A DNA stretch of 64,000 bases from Thiothrix lacustris DSM 21227 (GTDB taxonomy: Bacteria > Pseudomonadota > Gammaproteobacteria > Thiotrichales > Thiotrichaceae), in NCBI RefSeq assembly GCF_000621325.1, contig NZ_JHYQ01000001.1:62001-126000 (forward strand), given 5' to 3'. The translations under genes were made by a program, and so were the position numbers. Below are positions 44,064-53,362 of this stretch, piece by piece. The notes under the pieces are model-generated. The model did no database searches and was not told the DNA's origin. It was given only the letters and a program-made list of their open reading frames with translations. Numbering within the stretch: the stretch's first letter is position 1; each line of letters begins with the position of its first letter.

Positions 44064-44972
44064 TTAATGTGATTGCCCCACTGGGTTTGGTTTACGCCAC
44101 ACAAACACCACCCAATAGAACAACGCAGCTACCACCACAAAACTCACCAGACTGGACAGTGGATCAATATTGTCAGCCATGAACAGTGACGGCGCGGGCA
44201 ACGCTGAATTAGCATAATTCATAATTAACACCGTAAACAGATTATTGGCCGCATGTACCCCAATAGCCAATTCTAACGAATTACTTTTCACCGTAATAAT
44301 AGCCAGAAATAAGCCCATTAAGAGGTATAACAGAGGAATAAGATACATATCCTCTCCTACTTCAGGGTTAGTCAAGTGCGCAGCCATAAACAGCAAAGAA
44401 GAACCCAAGACCGGCACAAAAGCGCGGCGACTCAGTAAACCCAACCCTTGCATGAGGTAACCACGGAACAGTAACTCCTCTGCCGCCGCTTGAAGGGGTG
44501 TAATGATCAACGCTATTGGCAAGAAGATCAGGAATTGCTTAGGATCAAAGGTCACTTGATATGCCCCTGGCTTGAACCATGCTTCCCCAGCCGTTGCAAT
44601 AGCAATCAACACAAAGAAGACCGTAAAACCTTCTAGCATTCGCCTCCAATCGACATTGGCCAAAGGCGTCAGCAAACTGACAAATTGCCGCTGGTGCAGA
44701 AAGCGCACGGTTAGGAGCACGCCCACTAGCATGGTCAACAAGGTAAAATTAATGGCTAGGTAGGGCCAAAGACTATCAACACCCGTAAAATGCAACGTAT
44801 TCAAATCCACGTCAGTGGCGGGGTCATCATCCCCCATCAACATAACCACCATGATTCCCAAAGGAATCGCCCCCAGAATCTGCCAGAAAACGGCAATCAG
44901 TAACAAACCTAATACGTAACGCCACCAATGATTTTTACCAAGACCAGCTAGGGTCAGATACTGCGTATTCAT
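44064..44972 (-). CDS. CPBP family intramembrane metalloprotease
   Basis: 302 residues with about eight membrane segments. The CPBP motifs are EELLFRGYLMQG (paired Glu and Arg) and FMAAHLTN. The ATG at 44972 follows AAGGAAAA. Family members process prenylated proteins in eukaryotes; in bacteria several act in peptide immunity. Three tandem ACATGTA repeats lie about 25 bases upstream of the start, and an ArsR regulator gene is next upstream. Confidence 0.9.
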   Translation of the reverse strand: MNTQYLTLAGLGKNHWWRYVLGLLLIAVFWQILGAIPLGIMVVMLMGDDDPATDVDLNTLHFTGVDSLWPYLAINFTLLTMLVGVLLTVRFLHQRQFVSLLTPLANVDWRRMLEGFTVFFVLIAIATAGEAWFKPGAYQVTFDPKQFLIFLPIALIITPLQAAAEELLFRGYLMQGLGLLSRRAFVPVLGSSLLFMAAHLTNPEVGEDMYLIPLLYLLMGLFLAIITVKSNSLELAIGVHAANNLFTVLIMNYANSALPAPSLFMADNIDPLSSLVSFVVVAALFYWVVFVWRKPNPVGQSH

Positions 44973-44995
44973 TATTTTTCCTTGATTATGCACAA

Positions 44996-45016
44996 ACATG
45001 TAACATGTAACATGTA
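44996..45016. repeat. Three tandem ACATGTA repeats upstream of the CPBP gene
   Basis: The 7-bp unit occurs three times with no gap, each containing the palindrome ACATGT. It lies 24 bases ahead of the CPBP start, in its promoter region. It may be an operator or a slippage-prone tract. Confidence 0.7.
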
Positions 45017-45109
45017 TTTGTCTAAGTGTAGTGCATATTCTGGATAGAATGAGCCATTCCAAACAACCATCATTAGGATGAATTGATTAGAAAAGTTGAT
45101 AAGGTGAAT

Positions 45110-45424
45110 CTATTTAAGGGAGGAACAAGCCCTCAGCAGGGCGCGGCGGGATTCAGCAAGACGATAGTAAACCCGGTTGGCAACCCGATGTGAAGACAAC
45201 AATCCCTTGTCACGCATTAACCCAAGGTGCTGGGAAATGTTACTCTGTGTTGTGCCGACGCTATCGACAATTTCCTGCACGGTCATTTCGGTGTTTTCCA
45301 GTAAACACATGATTTTTAAGCGCAGGGGATGAGAGGCCGCTTTCAGGGAACGGCTCGCGTATTCGATGTCTTCATCTTGTATGGGGACGCCGTTAATAGT
45401 GATGCTATGATCTTGATTTTTCAT
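45110..45424 (-). CDS. ArsR family transcriptional regulator
   Basis: 104 residues of the winged helix fold: ASHPLRLKIMCLLENTEMTVQEIVDSVGTTQSNISQHLGLMRDKGLLSSHR. The usual metal motif ELCVCDL is absent, so it may sense something else or lack a ligand. AGGG precedes the ATG. Faces the same way as the CPBP gene, 137 bases behind it, and is divergent from oppB. Confidence 0.88.
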   Translation of the reverse strand: MKNQDHSITINGVPIQDEDIEYASRSLKAASHPLRLKIMCLLENTEMTVQEIVDSVGTTQSNISQHLGLMRDKGLLSSHRVANRVYYRLAESRRALLRACSSLK

Positions 45425-45561
45425 GATTAACCCTACATAAGTTATGTTCCAGAATCTTGGCTAGCGGGTCAAAATTTTGTAGATTAGAATATTAGAATAA
45501 ACTTAAGTTTAGGTGCTTTCAGGCAATTTGTCACTTTTAATTCGGAAAAGATCATCATTGT

Positions 45562-46482
45562 ATGTTGCAGTATGTCGTCAAACGCTTGCTGGGTGCGCTT
45601 CCCACCCTGCTAGTCATCATCACCTTAGCGTTCTTTTTAATCAGAATGGCACCGGGTGGACCATTTGACCGGGAGCGGGCGATTCCGCCGGAAATTGCCG
45701 CCAATATTGAACGCGCCTACCACCTCGACCAGCCGCTGGTGGTGCAATACGGCTATTACCTGCTGAATGTGGTGCAGGGGGATTTTGGCCCCTCCTTCAA
45801 ATACAAGGATCACACGGTCAGCAGCTTAATTGCGCAAGGCTTTCCGGTATCGCTGCAACTGGGGCTGTTTGCCATGCTGCTGGCCTTGCTGGTGGGGATT
45901 CCGGCGGGAATGTTGGCGGCATTGCACCAGAACCGCCCGCTGGATCATGCGGTGATGGCGGTGGCAATGACCGGGATCACCATCCCCAACTTTGTAATGG
46001 CACCGCTGCTGGCGTTGGTGTTTGGGGTATTCCTGCACTGGCTGCCGGTGGCGGGTTGGGATGCTGGCTGGAAATCGGCCGTGCTGCCGGTGATTGCGCT
46101 GGCCTTGCCGCAGATTGCTTACGCCGCACGGATGATGCGTGCCAGTATGCTGGAAACGTTATCCAGCCCGCATATCCGCACCGCGTTTGCCAAGGGTTTG
46201 CCGATGCGCCTGATTCTGTGGCGGCATGTGCTGAAAGGTGCGTTGCTGCCGGTGATTTCCTGGCTGGGGCCTGCGACGGCGGCCATTATTACCGGGTCGG
46301 TGGTCATCGAACAGATTTTCGGGATTCCGGGTATCGGGCGGCATTTTGTGCAAGGGGCGTTGAACCGCGATTATACGCTGGTGATGGGCGTGGTGGTGTT
46401 CTACGGGGCGTTGATTATCCTGATGAATTTGCTAGTGGATGTGATTTACGGGCTGATTGACCCAAGGGTGCGTTATGAATAG
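45562..46482 (+). CDS. oppB: Peptide ABC transporter permease OppB
   Basis: 306 residues with six likely segments. It starts with the usual MLQYVVKRLLGALPTLLVIITLAFFLIRMAPGGPF and carries the EAA loop EQIFGIPGIGRHFVQGALNRDY. Its stop overlaps the start of oppC. It is divergent from the ArsR gene; the 137 bases between are AT-rich and likely contain both promoters. Confidence 0.94.
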   Translation: MLQYVVKRLLGALPTLLVIITLAFFLIRMAPGGPFDRERAIPPEIAANIERAYHLDQPLVVQYGYYLLNVVQGDFGPSFKYKDHTVSSLIAQGFPVSLQLGLFAMLLALLVGIPAGMLAALHQNRPLDHAVMAVAMTGITIPNFVMAPLLALVFGVFLHWLPVAGWDAGWKSAVLPVIALALPQIAYAARMMRASMLETLSSPHIRTAFAKGLPMRLILWRHVLKGALLPVISWLGPATAAIITGSVVIEQIFGIPGIGRHFVQGALNRDYTLVMGVVVFYGALIILMNLLVDVIYGLIDPRVRYE

Positions 46483-47320
46483 TTGGTGGGGCAAGGCGTG
46501 GCGGCGGTTGTTGCGCAATAAAATGGCGGTTGGCAGTGCGTTGGTGTTAATGGCGATTGCGTTATTGTGCCTGTTGGGACCCTTGTTCAGCCCGCACCCG
46601 TTTGATGAAATTTACTGGGATAGCATGGGCATTCCGCCAAACTGGAGCGCAGGCTTTTATTTCGGCACGGATGCGAACGGGCGTGATTTATTTGTGCGCA
46701 CCTTGGTCGGGGGACAAATTTCGTTAATGGTGGGGTTGGCGGCGACTTCGGTGAGCTTGCTGATTGGGGTGTTGTACGGGGCAACGGCGGGTTATCTAGG
46801 CGGGCGCACCGATGCCTTGATGATGCGTTTTGTGGATGTGTTGTATGCCCTGCCCTTCATGTTTTTTGTGATTTTGCTGATGGTGTATTTCGGGCGCAGT
46901 ATTTTCCTGATCTTCGTGGCGATTGGTGCGGTGGAATGGCTGACGATGGCGCGGATCGTGCGCGGGCAAGCTTTGTCGCTGAAAGGCCGTTCATTTGTGG
47001 AAGCGGCACGGGTCAGCGGGGTGAGCCATTTCGGGATTATTCGCCGCCATATTGTGCCGAATACGCTGGGGTCGGTGATTGTGTATGCGACGCTGACCGT
47101 GCCACAGGTGATTTTGTTTGAGTCGTTTTTGAGCTTTTTGGGGCTGGGGGTGCAGGAGCCGCTGACCAGTTGGGGCGTGTTGATTGCGGAAGGCGCTGCG
47201 CAGATGGAAACCGCGCCGTGGATGTTGCTGTTTCCGGCAGGATTTCTGGCAATAACCTTGTTCTGTCTCAACTTTTTGGGGGATGGGTTGCGGGATGCAT
47301 TAGACCCGAAAAGTATTTGA
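46475..47320 (+). CDS. oppC: Peptide ABC transporter permease OppC
   Basis: 281 residues from the ATG at 46475, which overlaps the oppB stop (ATGAATAG). FGTDANGRDLFVRTLVGGQISLMVG is typical of OppC/DppC, and the EAA loop is VEAARVSGVSHFGIIRRHIVPNTLG. It is the second membrane subunit of the importer. Two unrelated genes separate it from oppD. Confidence 0.94.
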   Translation: MNSWWGKAWRRLLRNKMAVGSALVLMAIALLCLLGPLFSPHPFDEIYWDSMGIPPNWSAGFYFGTDANGRDLFVRTLVGGQISLMVGLAATSVSLLIGVLYGATAGYLGGRTDALMMRFVDVLYALPFMFFVILLMVYFGRSIFLIFVAIGAVEWLTMARIVRGQALSLKGRSFVEAARVSGVSHFGIIRRHIVPNTLGSVIVYATLTVPQVILFESFLSFLGLGVQEPLTSWGVLIAEGAAQMETAPWMLLFPAGFLAITLFCLNFLGDGLRDALDPKSI

Positions 47321-47381
47321 GTATCCAGCGCGAGCCGCTTGCCCTATAATTTTCGCCCCATGACCCAATAAGGATTCCCCC

Positions 47382-48131
47382 GTGATGCTCTACCCTGCCA
47401 GCACCCAAAGCCTACTTGACGAAGCAACTGCCTTTACCGGACGTGGTTTCGACATTGTGTTTGATGACAGTTTGCCCGTTGATTCCAGTGTGCGTATCGG
47501 CGGGCGCGAAGGCCGTGACAACCATGAAATCGTGCTGCGTCGGCCGGGAGATGAAAATAACTACCTGATCGCGTGGCAAGCCGCTTTCGTGCTGCACCAA
47601 TATCGCACTCCAGAAACCGAGCACGCCAACTTGAAACCGAATGCGGCTTACCTCGCCAGCATCAAGAATGAACTGCTGTCGATGCACCCCAGCATTCCCC
47701 TGTCGCAACGCGAAGCCTTCACCGATCACGTCATCGGCGGGGTGCTAACACAGTTGCGCTCGGTACCCACCGGAATGCTGATTGATTTCCAACTGCACCG
47801 CGACTATGCGGAACTGCACGCTGTTCAACAACACTCTCTCACCCAGCAAGTCGTGGAACATATCGCTTGTTTGCAACTGACGCCGGAGATGTTCCCACGT
47901 ACCTTGGTTCGTGCCAATCAGGTGATGAATGCGGCGCAAGCGCTGATGGTCGCTGAGTTATTCGACATCCCCGGTCTGTTTGAGCCTTACCGCACCGTCG
48001 GCATGGAAGCCGCTGCCGCTCTGTTACTGGAACCGTGTATGCAACAGATTTTCGACGGCACCACTGACCGTGAGCTGGTTGACTCTTGGAGCAGAACACT
48101 GGGACTGGAGAAGTGGTATCGGTGGGTTTAG
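47382..48131 (+). CDS. Hypothetical protein (249 aa)
   Basis: Soluble protein without signal peptide. The start is GTG 47382 or ATG 47385, with AAGGA just upstream. Features include IVLRRPGDENNYLIAWQAAFVLHQYRTPETE near 50 and acidic helices at the C-terminus. Placed between oppC and the divergent membrane protein gene. Not recognised. Confidence 0.7.
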   Translation: MMLYPASTQSLLDEATAFTGRGFDIVFDDSLPVDSSVRIGGREGRDNHEIVLRRPGDENNYLIAWQAAFVLHQYRTPETEHANLKPNAAYLASIKNELLSMHPSIPLSQREAFTDHVIGGVLTQLRSVPTGMLIDFQLHRDYAELHAVQQHSLTQQVVEHIACLQLTPEMFPRTLVRANQVMNAAQALMVAELFDIPGLFEPYRTVGMEAAAALLLEPCMQQIFDGTTDRELVDSWSRTLGLEKWYRWV

Positions 48132-48143
48132 AAGCACCGGCGG

Positions 48144-48782
48144 TTACATAGGACGCCCCGCCACGTCGTTATGGTGATCACCGTCACGGCGATCCCCTTC
48201 CTGTGGCGGTAGATCCTGTGGTGGCTCAAATACCGGCGGTGGATTTTGTCCCAAATCCACCCCGTCACTCACTAAATCCTTGGTAATATCACTGCCAGTC
48301 ACCCCAGCCAATGTCCCGATCAGGCGAGCACGCGTGTAATCCTTGAGCTTTCCACCCAGGCTTTCACACAGGCTGTTGGCGAGCAGGAAACGTTGAGTCG
48401 CCTCCAGCTTGCCGTGGAACAGCTCAAGTTGAGCTTGAGTCTTGCCGTACAACATGAAGTTGACCCCACCAATAAATCCGGACACCGCACCACCCACCCC
48501 GCAGACGAGCGCCTGATCAACAGCCGTACCATTGGTGAAAATCAGAAACCCAATCGCTAACAAGAAAAAAATCAGCCCAATCACACTGGCAATCAAGGCC
48601 CAGCGAAAACTACGGTTTGCCTGAGACAGGGATAGCTGATAGTAGCTGGATAGTAAGTCCAACTGACTAATGGCGATTTCCTTGACATCATCTTTGTCGG
48701 CATCGGACAAGCGCTTCAGGATCTGCTCCTGCTTGACACTGATGACGCTCTCATTGATGGCGTTACTGTTGGAAGTGTTCAT
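48144..48782 (-). CDS. TRADD-N-associated-type two-segment membrane protein
   Basis: 212 residues. After a helical N-terminus (ISQLDLLSSYYQLSLSQANRSFRWALIAS) there are two membrane segments (VIGLIFFLLAIGFLIF, and ALVCGVGGAVSGFIGGVNFMLYG). A helix with Q-L-E-L-F-H-G-K-L-E-A-T-Q follows and a Pro/Asp-rich tail. This matches the pattern of the cyanobacterial TRADD-N-associated membrane domain, found in predicted conflict and signalling systems. No effector domain is fused. Lone gene, converging on the previous one. Confidence 0.65.
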   Translation of the reverse strand: MNTSNSNAINESVISVKQEQILKRLSDADKDDVKEIAISQLDLLSSYYQLSLSQANRSFRWALIASVIGLIFFLLAIGFLIFTNGTAVDQALVCGVGGAVSGFIGGVNFMLYGKTQAQLELFHGKLEATQRFLLANSLCESLGGKLKDYTRARLIGTLAGVTGSDITKDLVSDGVDLGQNPPPVFEPPQDLPPQEGDRRDGDHHNDVAGRPM

Positions 48783-48840
48783 ATGATGGCAGCCTCTAGG
48801 TTATCATGCTTAGCATTATAGCTTAATCAAGGTGATCACT

Positions 48841-49611
48841 GTGTTACTCATCGAATCACTGTCCATTTGCTTCAACACCCCGGAAGGCCAAGTCGAGGCC
48901 GTGCGCGGGGTAGATTTGCAACTCGCCGCAGGTGAAACACTTGCTATCGTGGGTGAATCTGGGGCGGGAAAAAGCCAGTGCTTCCACGCAGTGATGGGGT
49001 TATTACCACGCAATGCCCACGCCAGCGGCAGTGTAACCTTTGCCGGAACAGCATTGCTCAACCAGCCAGCGCGTGTGTTGAATCAGTACCGGGGTAAGCG
49101 TATGGCGATGATATTTCAAGACCCAATGACCGCACTCAACCCACTGCTCACCATCGGGCGGCAACTCACCGAAGTGCTGGAAGTGCACCAAGGCATGAAC
49201 GCGAAGCAAGCACAGCATCACACCATCGCCATGCTGGAGCAGGTACGCATTCCCGATGCCTCTCGGCGTTTCCACAGCTATCCACACGAACTTTCCGGCG
49301 GAATGCGCCAACGGGTGATGATAGCCATGGCATTGCTGTGCGAGCCGGAACTGCTGATTGCCGACGAGCCGACTACTGCGCTGGATGTAACGGTACAATC
49401 AGAAATCATGGCACTACTGCGCGACATCCGCGCCCAACATGAAATGGCGGTAGTGCTGATTACCCATGACCTGCCACTGGCAGGCGGTCTGTGTGATCGG
49501 GTAGCGGTGATGCGCCACGGGCAGGTAGTGGAAACCGGCGAAGTCAACGCCCTGTTCCAGCAGCCGCAACACCCTTACACTCGCACCCTGTTGCAAGCCG
49601 CACGGCACTGA
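48841..49611 (+). CDS. oppD: Peptide ABC transporter ATP-binding protein OppD
   Basis: 256 residues: Walker A GESGAGKS, signature LSGGMRQRVMIAMAL, Walker B LLIADEPTTALD and the H-loop THD. The GTG at 48841 is preferred because AAGG lies 8 bases upstream. It ends at HPYTRTLLQAARH and so lacks the C-terminal extension of about 60 residues that full-length OppD proteins use for an iron-sulfur site. No oppF is seen. It may act as a homodimer or with a partner elsewhere. Confidence 0.88.
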   Translation: MLLIESLSICFNTPEGQVEAVRGVDLQLAAGETLAIVGESGAGKSQCFHAVMGLLPRNAHASGSVTFAGTALLNQPARVLNQYRGKRMAMIFQDPMTALNPLLTIGRQLTEVLEVHQGMNAKQAQHHTIAMLEQVRIPDASRRFHSYPHELSGGMRQRVMIAMALLCEPELLIADEPTTALDVTVQSEIMALLRDIRAQHEMAVVLITHDLPLAGGLCDRVAVMRHGQVVETGEVNALFQQPQHPYTRTLLQAARH

Positions 49612-49675
49612 ACATTTCACCTAGATAACAGTCTGATAGTAGGGCTATACCAGATATAACAAAGGGGGCTACCTT

Positions 49676-50422
49676 ATGAGTACATCAACTTACCGCACAT
49701 CGGCATGGCTATTGTTTATTGCCAGCCTATTTCCTGCCAGTGGCTGTGCCGCTACAACATCTGCCAATGTATTCGCGGCACTCTGGCAACCGGGCTGGAC
49801 GTGTGGGCAGGCGGCCAGCGTCAACAAAGCCTTCCTGCGCTCCCTGACCGAGCGTAATGCCTTACATGGTTATGCTTTGAATGGCATTCCCGTACCTATT
49901 TTACTGGGGCAGAATCCCGAACAGTCGGGCGCTATCCTGTTCGTCAAACACGAGGGGAAGTGGCAAGCTTACCCAATTGCCGACGGCAGCGTGGTATTGG
50001 CAGCGTACAGCACCCCAGCATTTAACCGCCTGATGCTGTTTGCCACCGGTGGACGTGAAGGGCCAGGCAACGACTATCTGCTGTTGTATGGCAAAAACCA
50101 ACTCAGTGAATTTGGCTGTGCCAACGCTCCCTTCCCAGCAGAATTGAGCCGCCCTGATTGGGGCAATGCTTACCCAGGTCTACACGATTTCAATATGAAC
50201 ACCCAAGGCGTAGGCACCTTGATCACTGCCGCGAATATTGTAGAAGGCAAAACTGAGCACAAACACTGGTATCAATACACTACGCGTGATTGGGGGAGGA
50301 GCTGGGGCGAGCCACTCAACCTACAATCCATGCCGCCACCCAAGCAAGGCATATTCCTGCCGCTTCAGGAAGTTCCTGCATCACCGTGGTTGTTGAATAG
50401 CTTGATGAACAGCAAGCCATAA
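49676..50422 (+). CDS. Hypothetical exported protein (248 aa)
   Basis: An N-terminal hydrophobic stretch (WLLFIASLFPASGCAATT) looks like a signal peptide; the Cys at 23 could be lipidated though the lipobox is weak (PASGC). The rest has no membrane segment. Its ATG follows AGGGGG by 8 bases. Follows oppD after 64 bases. Not recognised. Confidence 0.7.
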   Translation: MSTSTYRTSAWLLFIASLFPASGCAATTSANVFAALWQPGWTCGQAASVNKAFLRSLTERNALHGYALNGIPVPILLGQNPEQSGAILFVKHEGKWQAYPIADGSVVLAAYSTPAFNRLMLFATGGREGPGNDYLLLYGKNQLSEFGCANAPFPAELSRPDWGNAYPGLHDFNMNTQGVGTLITAANIVEGKTEHKHWYQYTTRDWGRSWGEPLNLQSMPPPKQGIFLPLQEVPASPWLLNSLMNSKP

Positions 50423-50465
50423 CGGTTTTTGCTACTATGCGCCTTTTCCACGGCGACTCTTCACC

Positions 50466-51206
50466 ATGCTACTGGATTTCAGCGTATCCCAGACTTTGAT
50501 TGTGTGCCTGTTGTTTGTATGGGCAGGTTTTGTACGGACTGGCTTAGGCTTCGGCGGGGCGGCGCTGGGCTTGCCCTTAATGCTGTTTCTCAATCATGAC
50601 CCGCTATTGTGGCTGCCCATTATTGGCACGCACCTGTTGTTCTTTTCAGGCTTAACCCTCAGCCAGCGGCTGCACAATGTCGATTGGGCTTATTTGCGGC
50701 ATTCGGCGGTTTACATTATTCCGCCTGCTATTATCGGGGTGTTTGGTCTGGTGAGCCTGCCGACTTTGTGGCTGAATGTGTTCATTTATTCGGTCAGCCT
50801 ATTCTACGGCATTATCTGGATGTTAAACCGCAGCATCGAGAGCCACGGGGGGTGGGTCGATAAACTGTTGCTGATGTTGGGTGGCTACGTGGCGGGCACA
50901 TCGCTGACCGGTGCGCCCTTGATGGTGGCGGTTTACATGCGTCATGTTGCCAAGGAAAAGCTGCGGGATACGCTGTTCGTGCTGTGGTTTGTACTGGTCA
51001 GCCTCAAGATGACCACCTTCCTTGCCCTGTCGGTTGAGATGCATTTCATCACGGCATTATGGCTGATCCCGGTGGCGGCTATCGGGCATGTGTTAGGCTT
51101 GAAAACACACGCGGCCATTACCCGTAACGACATTACCTTCAAGCGCTGGATAGGTGGCGGGCTGGCTATTGTCAGCACATTGGGGCTGCTGGATTTAGTG
51201 TATTAA
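50466..51206 (+). CDS. TauE/SafE family sulfite exporter-like protein
   Basis: 246 residues with about eight membrane segments, starting with LIVCLLFVWAGFVRTGLGFGGAALGLPLMLFLNHDPLLWLP, the first TauE repeat. The second lies near LMLGGYVAGTSLTGAPLMVAVYMRH. Members export sulfite, sulfoacetate or other organosulfur anions, which fits a sulfur bacterium. Its 3' end overlaps the next gene by 12 bases on the opposite strand. Confidence 0.88.
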   Translation: MLLDFSVSQTLIVCLLFVWAGFVRTGLGFGGAALGLPLMLFLNHDPLLWLPIIGTHLLFFSGLTLSQRLHNVDWAYLRHSAVYIIPPAIIGVFGLVSLPTLWLNVFIYSVSLFYGIIWMLNRSIESHGGWVDKLLLMLGGYVAGTSLTGAPLMVAVYMRHVAKEKLRDTLFVLWFVLVSLKMTTFLALSVEMHFITALWLIPVAAIGHVLGLKTHAAITRNDITFKRWIGGGLAIVSTLGLLDLVY

Positions 51207-52751
51207 ACCCTGTTGTGCAAACACATTGAGTAAGTGCTTAACGTTATTACTGATTTCCTTTTCCAGCCCCTTACCACTGGTTTGCGCCTGCTTGCCACCG
51301 GGGATGGGCAAGTTTCCGGCGATTACCTCAGCAATCAGGTAACTGACCAATTCCGGGACAGTGCGGCTACCATCCAGCTCCTGTAACAAGCGACTCGAAA
51401 AGTTGTCCAGGCTCAACGCCTGATGGCGGATACTCGCCACACTTTCCCAACCTTGCGCCGCCTGTAAACGTGCCAACGCAGTCGCTTGCGGGTATTCAGG
51501 CCATTCGGGGTGCTGCAAACAGGGTATTACCTGCGCGTATACTGCCCGGTAACTATACAGGCTGAACAACTCACTCACCAACTCGCTACGCGCTGCGGCA
51601 AATGCCTTACCCCCTGCTTCCCGTACCTTGGTGGCGGCATTGACGTACAATTCATCAAAATCCGGGGTGTATGGGTGTACGTCCTGTAAATACAATAACG
51701 CCGCCTTACTCAACGGATGAGTGACGCTCAATTCAGTATTATCTGAGGTTAGGAAGGTGCTGGGCTTGGTATTATTGAGGTTTTCCTTACCCTTGAGACG
51801 TAAATTCGCGCTGTAAAAATACGCAGTAAACACGTCAATATCAATAGCACGTTCCAGCGGTAAATCGGCACGACACAACACACTCTTGCGGAAAGCACGC
51901 ATTTGCACAAAATCCATCCACTGCTCATGCTGCAAGGGGTCTTCAATATCGGCAAGGGCTGTTTGAGCAGGCTGACTCAGCGTGGTATCGAACAGGGTAT
52001 GCAGGTCGGTTTCACACACGTATTGCAACTCATGCCGCCCAGCATCCGCGAGGAATTCACTGAACAGGAAAGCATTGTTTTCACCCGCCAAATACTCGTG
52101 CAACAAGTAACTGGGGTGAGCCGCCAATAAATAGGTAATTTCTTTTTGCACATAACGCTGGCTGTCAGCTTCCGCCGCTTGCAAAGCCTGTTGCAAGCGT
52201 TCCAGCGCAGCAATGGCGGTGTTGTACTTAGCTGCTGCACCCGTTACCTCACGAGTAGCGTGCAGCAACAGGTCACGCAAACTGCCACGCATTCGCCAGC
52301 CGGGGAGTACGTTGTAACTGATGTAGGCAAGCCCATGCGGTGTCAGGCAATCCCGCACCAATTGCAGAATTTTTTCGCGTACAACCGGTGGAACCCACGA
52401 ATACACGCCATGTGCAATGATGTAATCGAACTGACCGATCCGAGCTGGGTCGAGTTCGAGAATGTCACCCACTTCCAGCCGGATATTGGGCAAAACCAGC
52501 GTGCTGACAATTCGTTGACCAATCTCCACTTGGGCAGCGGAAAGCTCTACGCCCACAAATGCACTTTGCGGCAAATGCCAAGCCATTGGGATAAGGTTGC
52601 CGCCGGTTGCAGAACCCAATTCCAGCACCCGACACTGCTGCGGGGATGCGGTCTGGATGCCAAACAAACGCCCTAATGCCGCCAGATTACCGGGATGCGT
52701 TTCGGGGAATGGGTTGGTTTCGTAAGTCAGTTCGTCGTAAAAATCGACCAT
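51195..52751 (-). CDS. SAM methyltransferase with methyltransferase regulatory domain
   Basis: 518 residues. Motif I is VLELGSATGGNLIPMA (about 41-56) and the acidic loop VGVELSAAQVEIGQRIV. A second domain (about 200-300) matches the family called methyltransferase regulatory domain, and about 200 more helical residues follow. Substrate unknown; other members act on peptides or proteins. Single gene convergent with TauE. Confidence 0.85.
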   Translation of the reverse strand: MVDFYDELTYETNPFPETHPGNLAALGRLFGIQTASPQQCRVLELGSATGGNLIPMAWHLPQSAFVGVELSAAQVEIGQRIVSTLVLPNIRLEVGDILELDPARIGQFDYIIAHGVYSWVPPVVREKILQLVRDCLTPHGLAYISYNVLPGWRMRGSLRDLLLHATREVTGAAAKYNTAIAALERLQQALQAAEADSQRYVQKEITYLLAAHPSYLLHEYLAGENNAFLFSEFLADAGRHELQYVCETDLHTLFDTTLSQPAQTALADIEDPLQHEQWMDFVQMRAFRKSVLCRADLPLERAIDIDVFTAYFYSANLRLKGKENLNNTKPSTFLTSDNTELSVTHPLSKAALLYLQDVHPYTPDFDELYVNAATKVREAGGKAFAAARSELVSELFSLYSYRAVYAQVIPCLQHPEWPEYPQATALARLQAAQGWESVASIRHQALSLDNFSSRLLQELDGSRTVPELVSYLIAEVIAGNLPIPGGKQAQTSGKGLEKEISNNVKHLLNVFAQQGLIH

Positions 52752-52778
52752 GCAAGCAAATCCCCGTTATTCATCTCA

Positions 52779-53267
52779 TCAGCGCACAGGCAATGCCACG
52801 ACCATCCTAAACTCCAGACGCGCATTACCAGCATCTTTTAACCAAAAATTCTGCACCGCCAGTTGATGCGTTGCTGTATGGGTAAATTGCATCACATAGC
52901 TATCATTCACACCAGACTCATCAACACGCGTGGGGGTTGATGATGCACTCCACGCCGTAGCACCATTGCCCAGATTAACGATATACGCCATACCATCATG
53001 ACCATTCAGACGGTTATCAATCAGCAATTCTGCCAATTTTTTCTGCATGACAGGATCATCAACGCTATCAAAATAACCATCAGCACCGTACTCCAGATTC
53101 CCCAATACATCATAAAGCAGCTCCCCCTGTACCTCTGGATTAGCCGCTAACTTGTACGGGAACACCAATAAGGTTGCCGCTAAAAATGTTAGCATTAAGC
53201 CTGTCAGTGCAATCCCCAAAGCAAAATGACGGGCAATGTGAGGCTTAACCGTTAGCCGTCTTTGCAT
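52779..53267 (-). CDS. Hypothetical membrane-anchored periplasmic protein (162 aa)
   Basis: One membrane segment near residues 15-37 (ALGIALTGLMLTFLAATLLVF) followed by about 120 residues, predicted outside. The end (NARLEFRMVVALPVR) is strand-like. GGTTGGAA precedes the ATG. It may be a pilin-like or sensor domain; no family was recognised. Lies between the methyltransferase and an M17 peptidase gene on the same strand. Confidence 0.65.
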   Translation of the reverse strand: MQRRLTVKPHIARHFALGIALTGLMLTFLAATLLVFPYKLAANPEVQGELLYDVLGNLEYGADGYFDSVDDPVMQKKLAELLIDNRLNGHDGMAYIVNLGNGATAWSASSTPTRVDESGVNDSYVMQFTHTATHQLAVQNFWLKDAGNARLEFRMVVALPVR

Positions 53268-53362
53268 GTTATTCCAACCTTTTTCTAAACACTCGAATCT
53301 TTTGATTATAGATCAGAATAAGAAAAATGAATTGAAACTGAACGAGATCACCCTGTCAAAGT

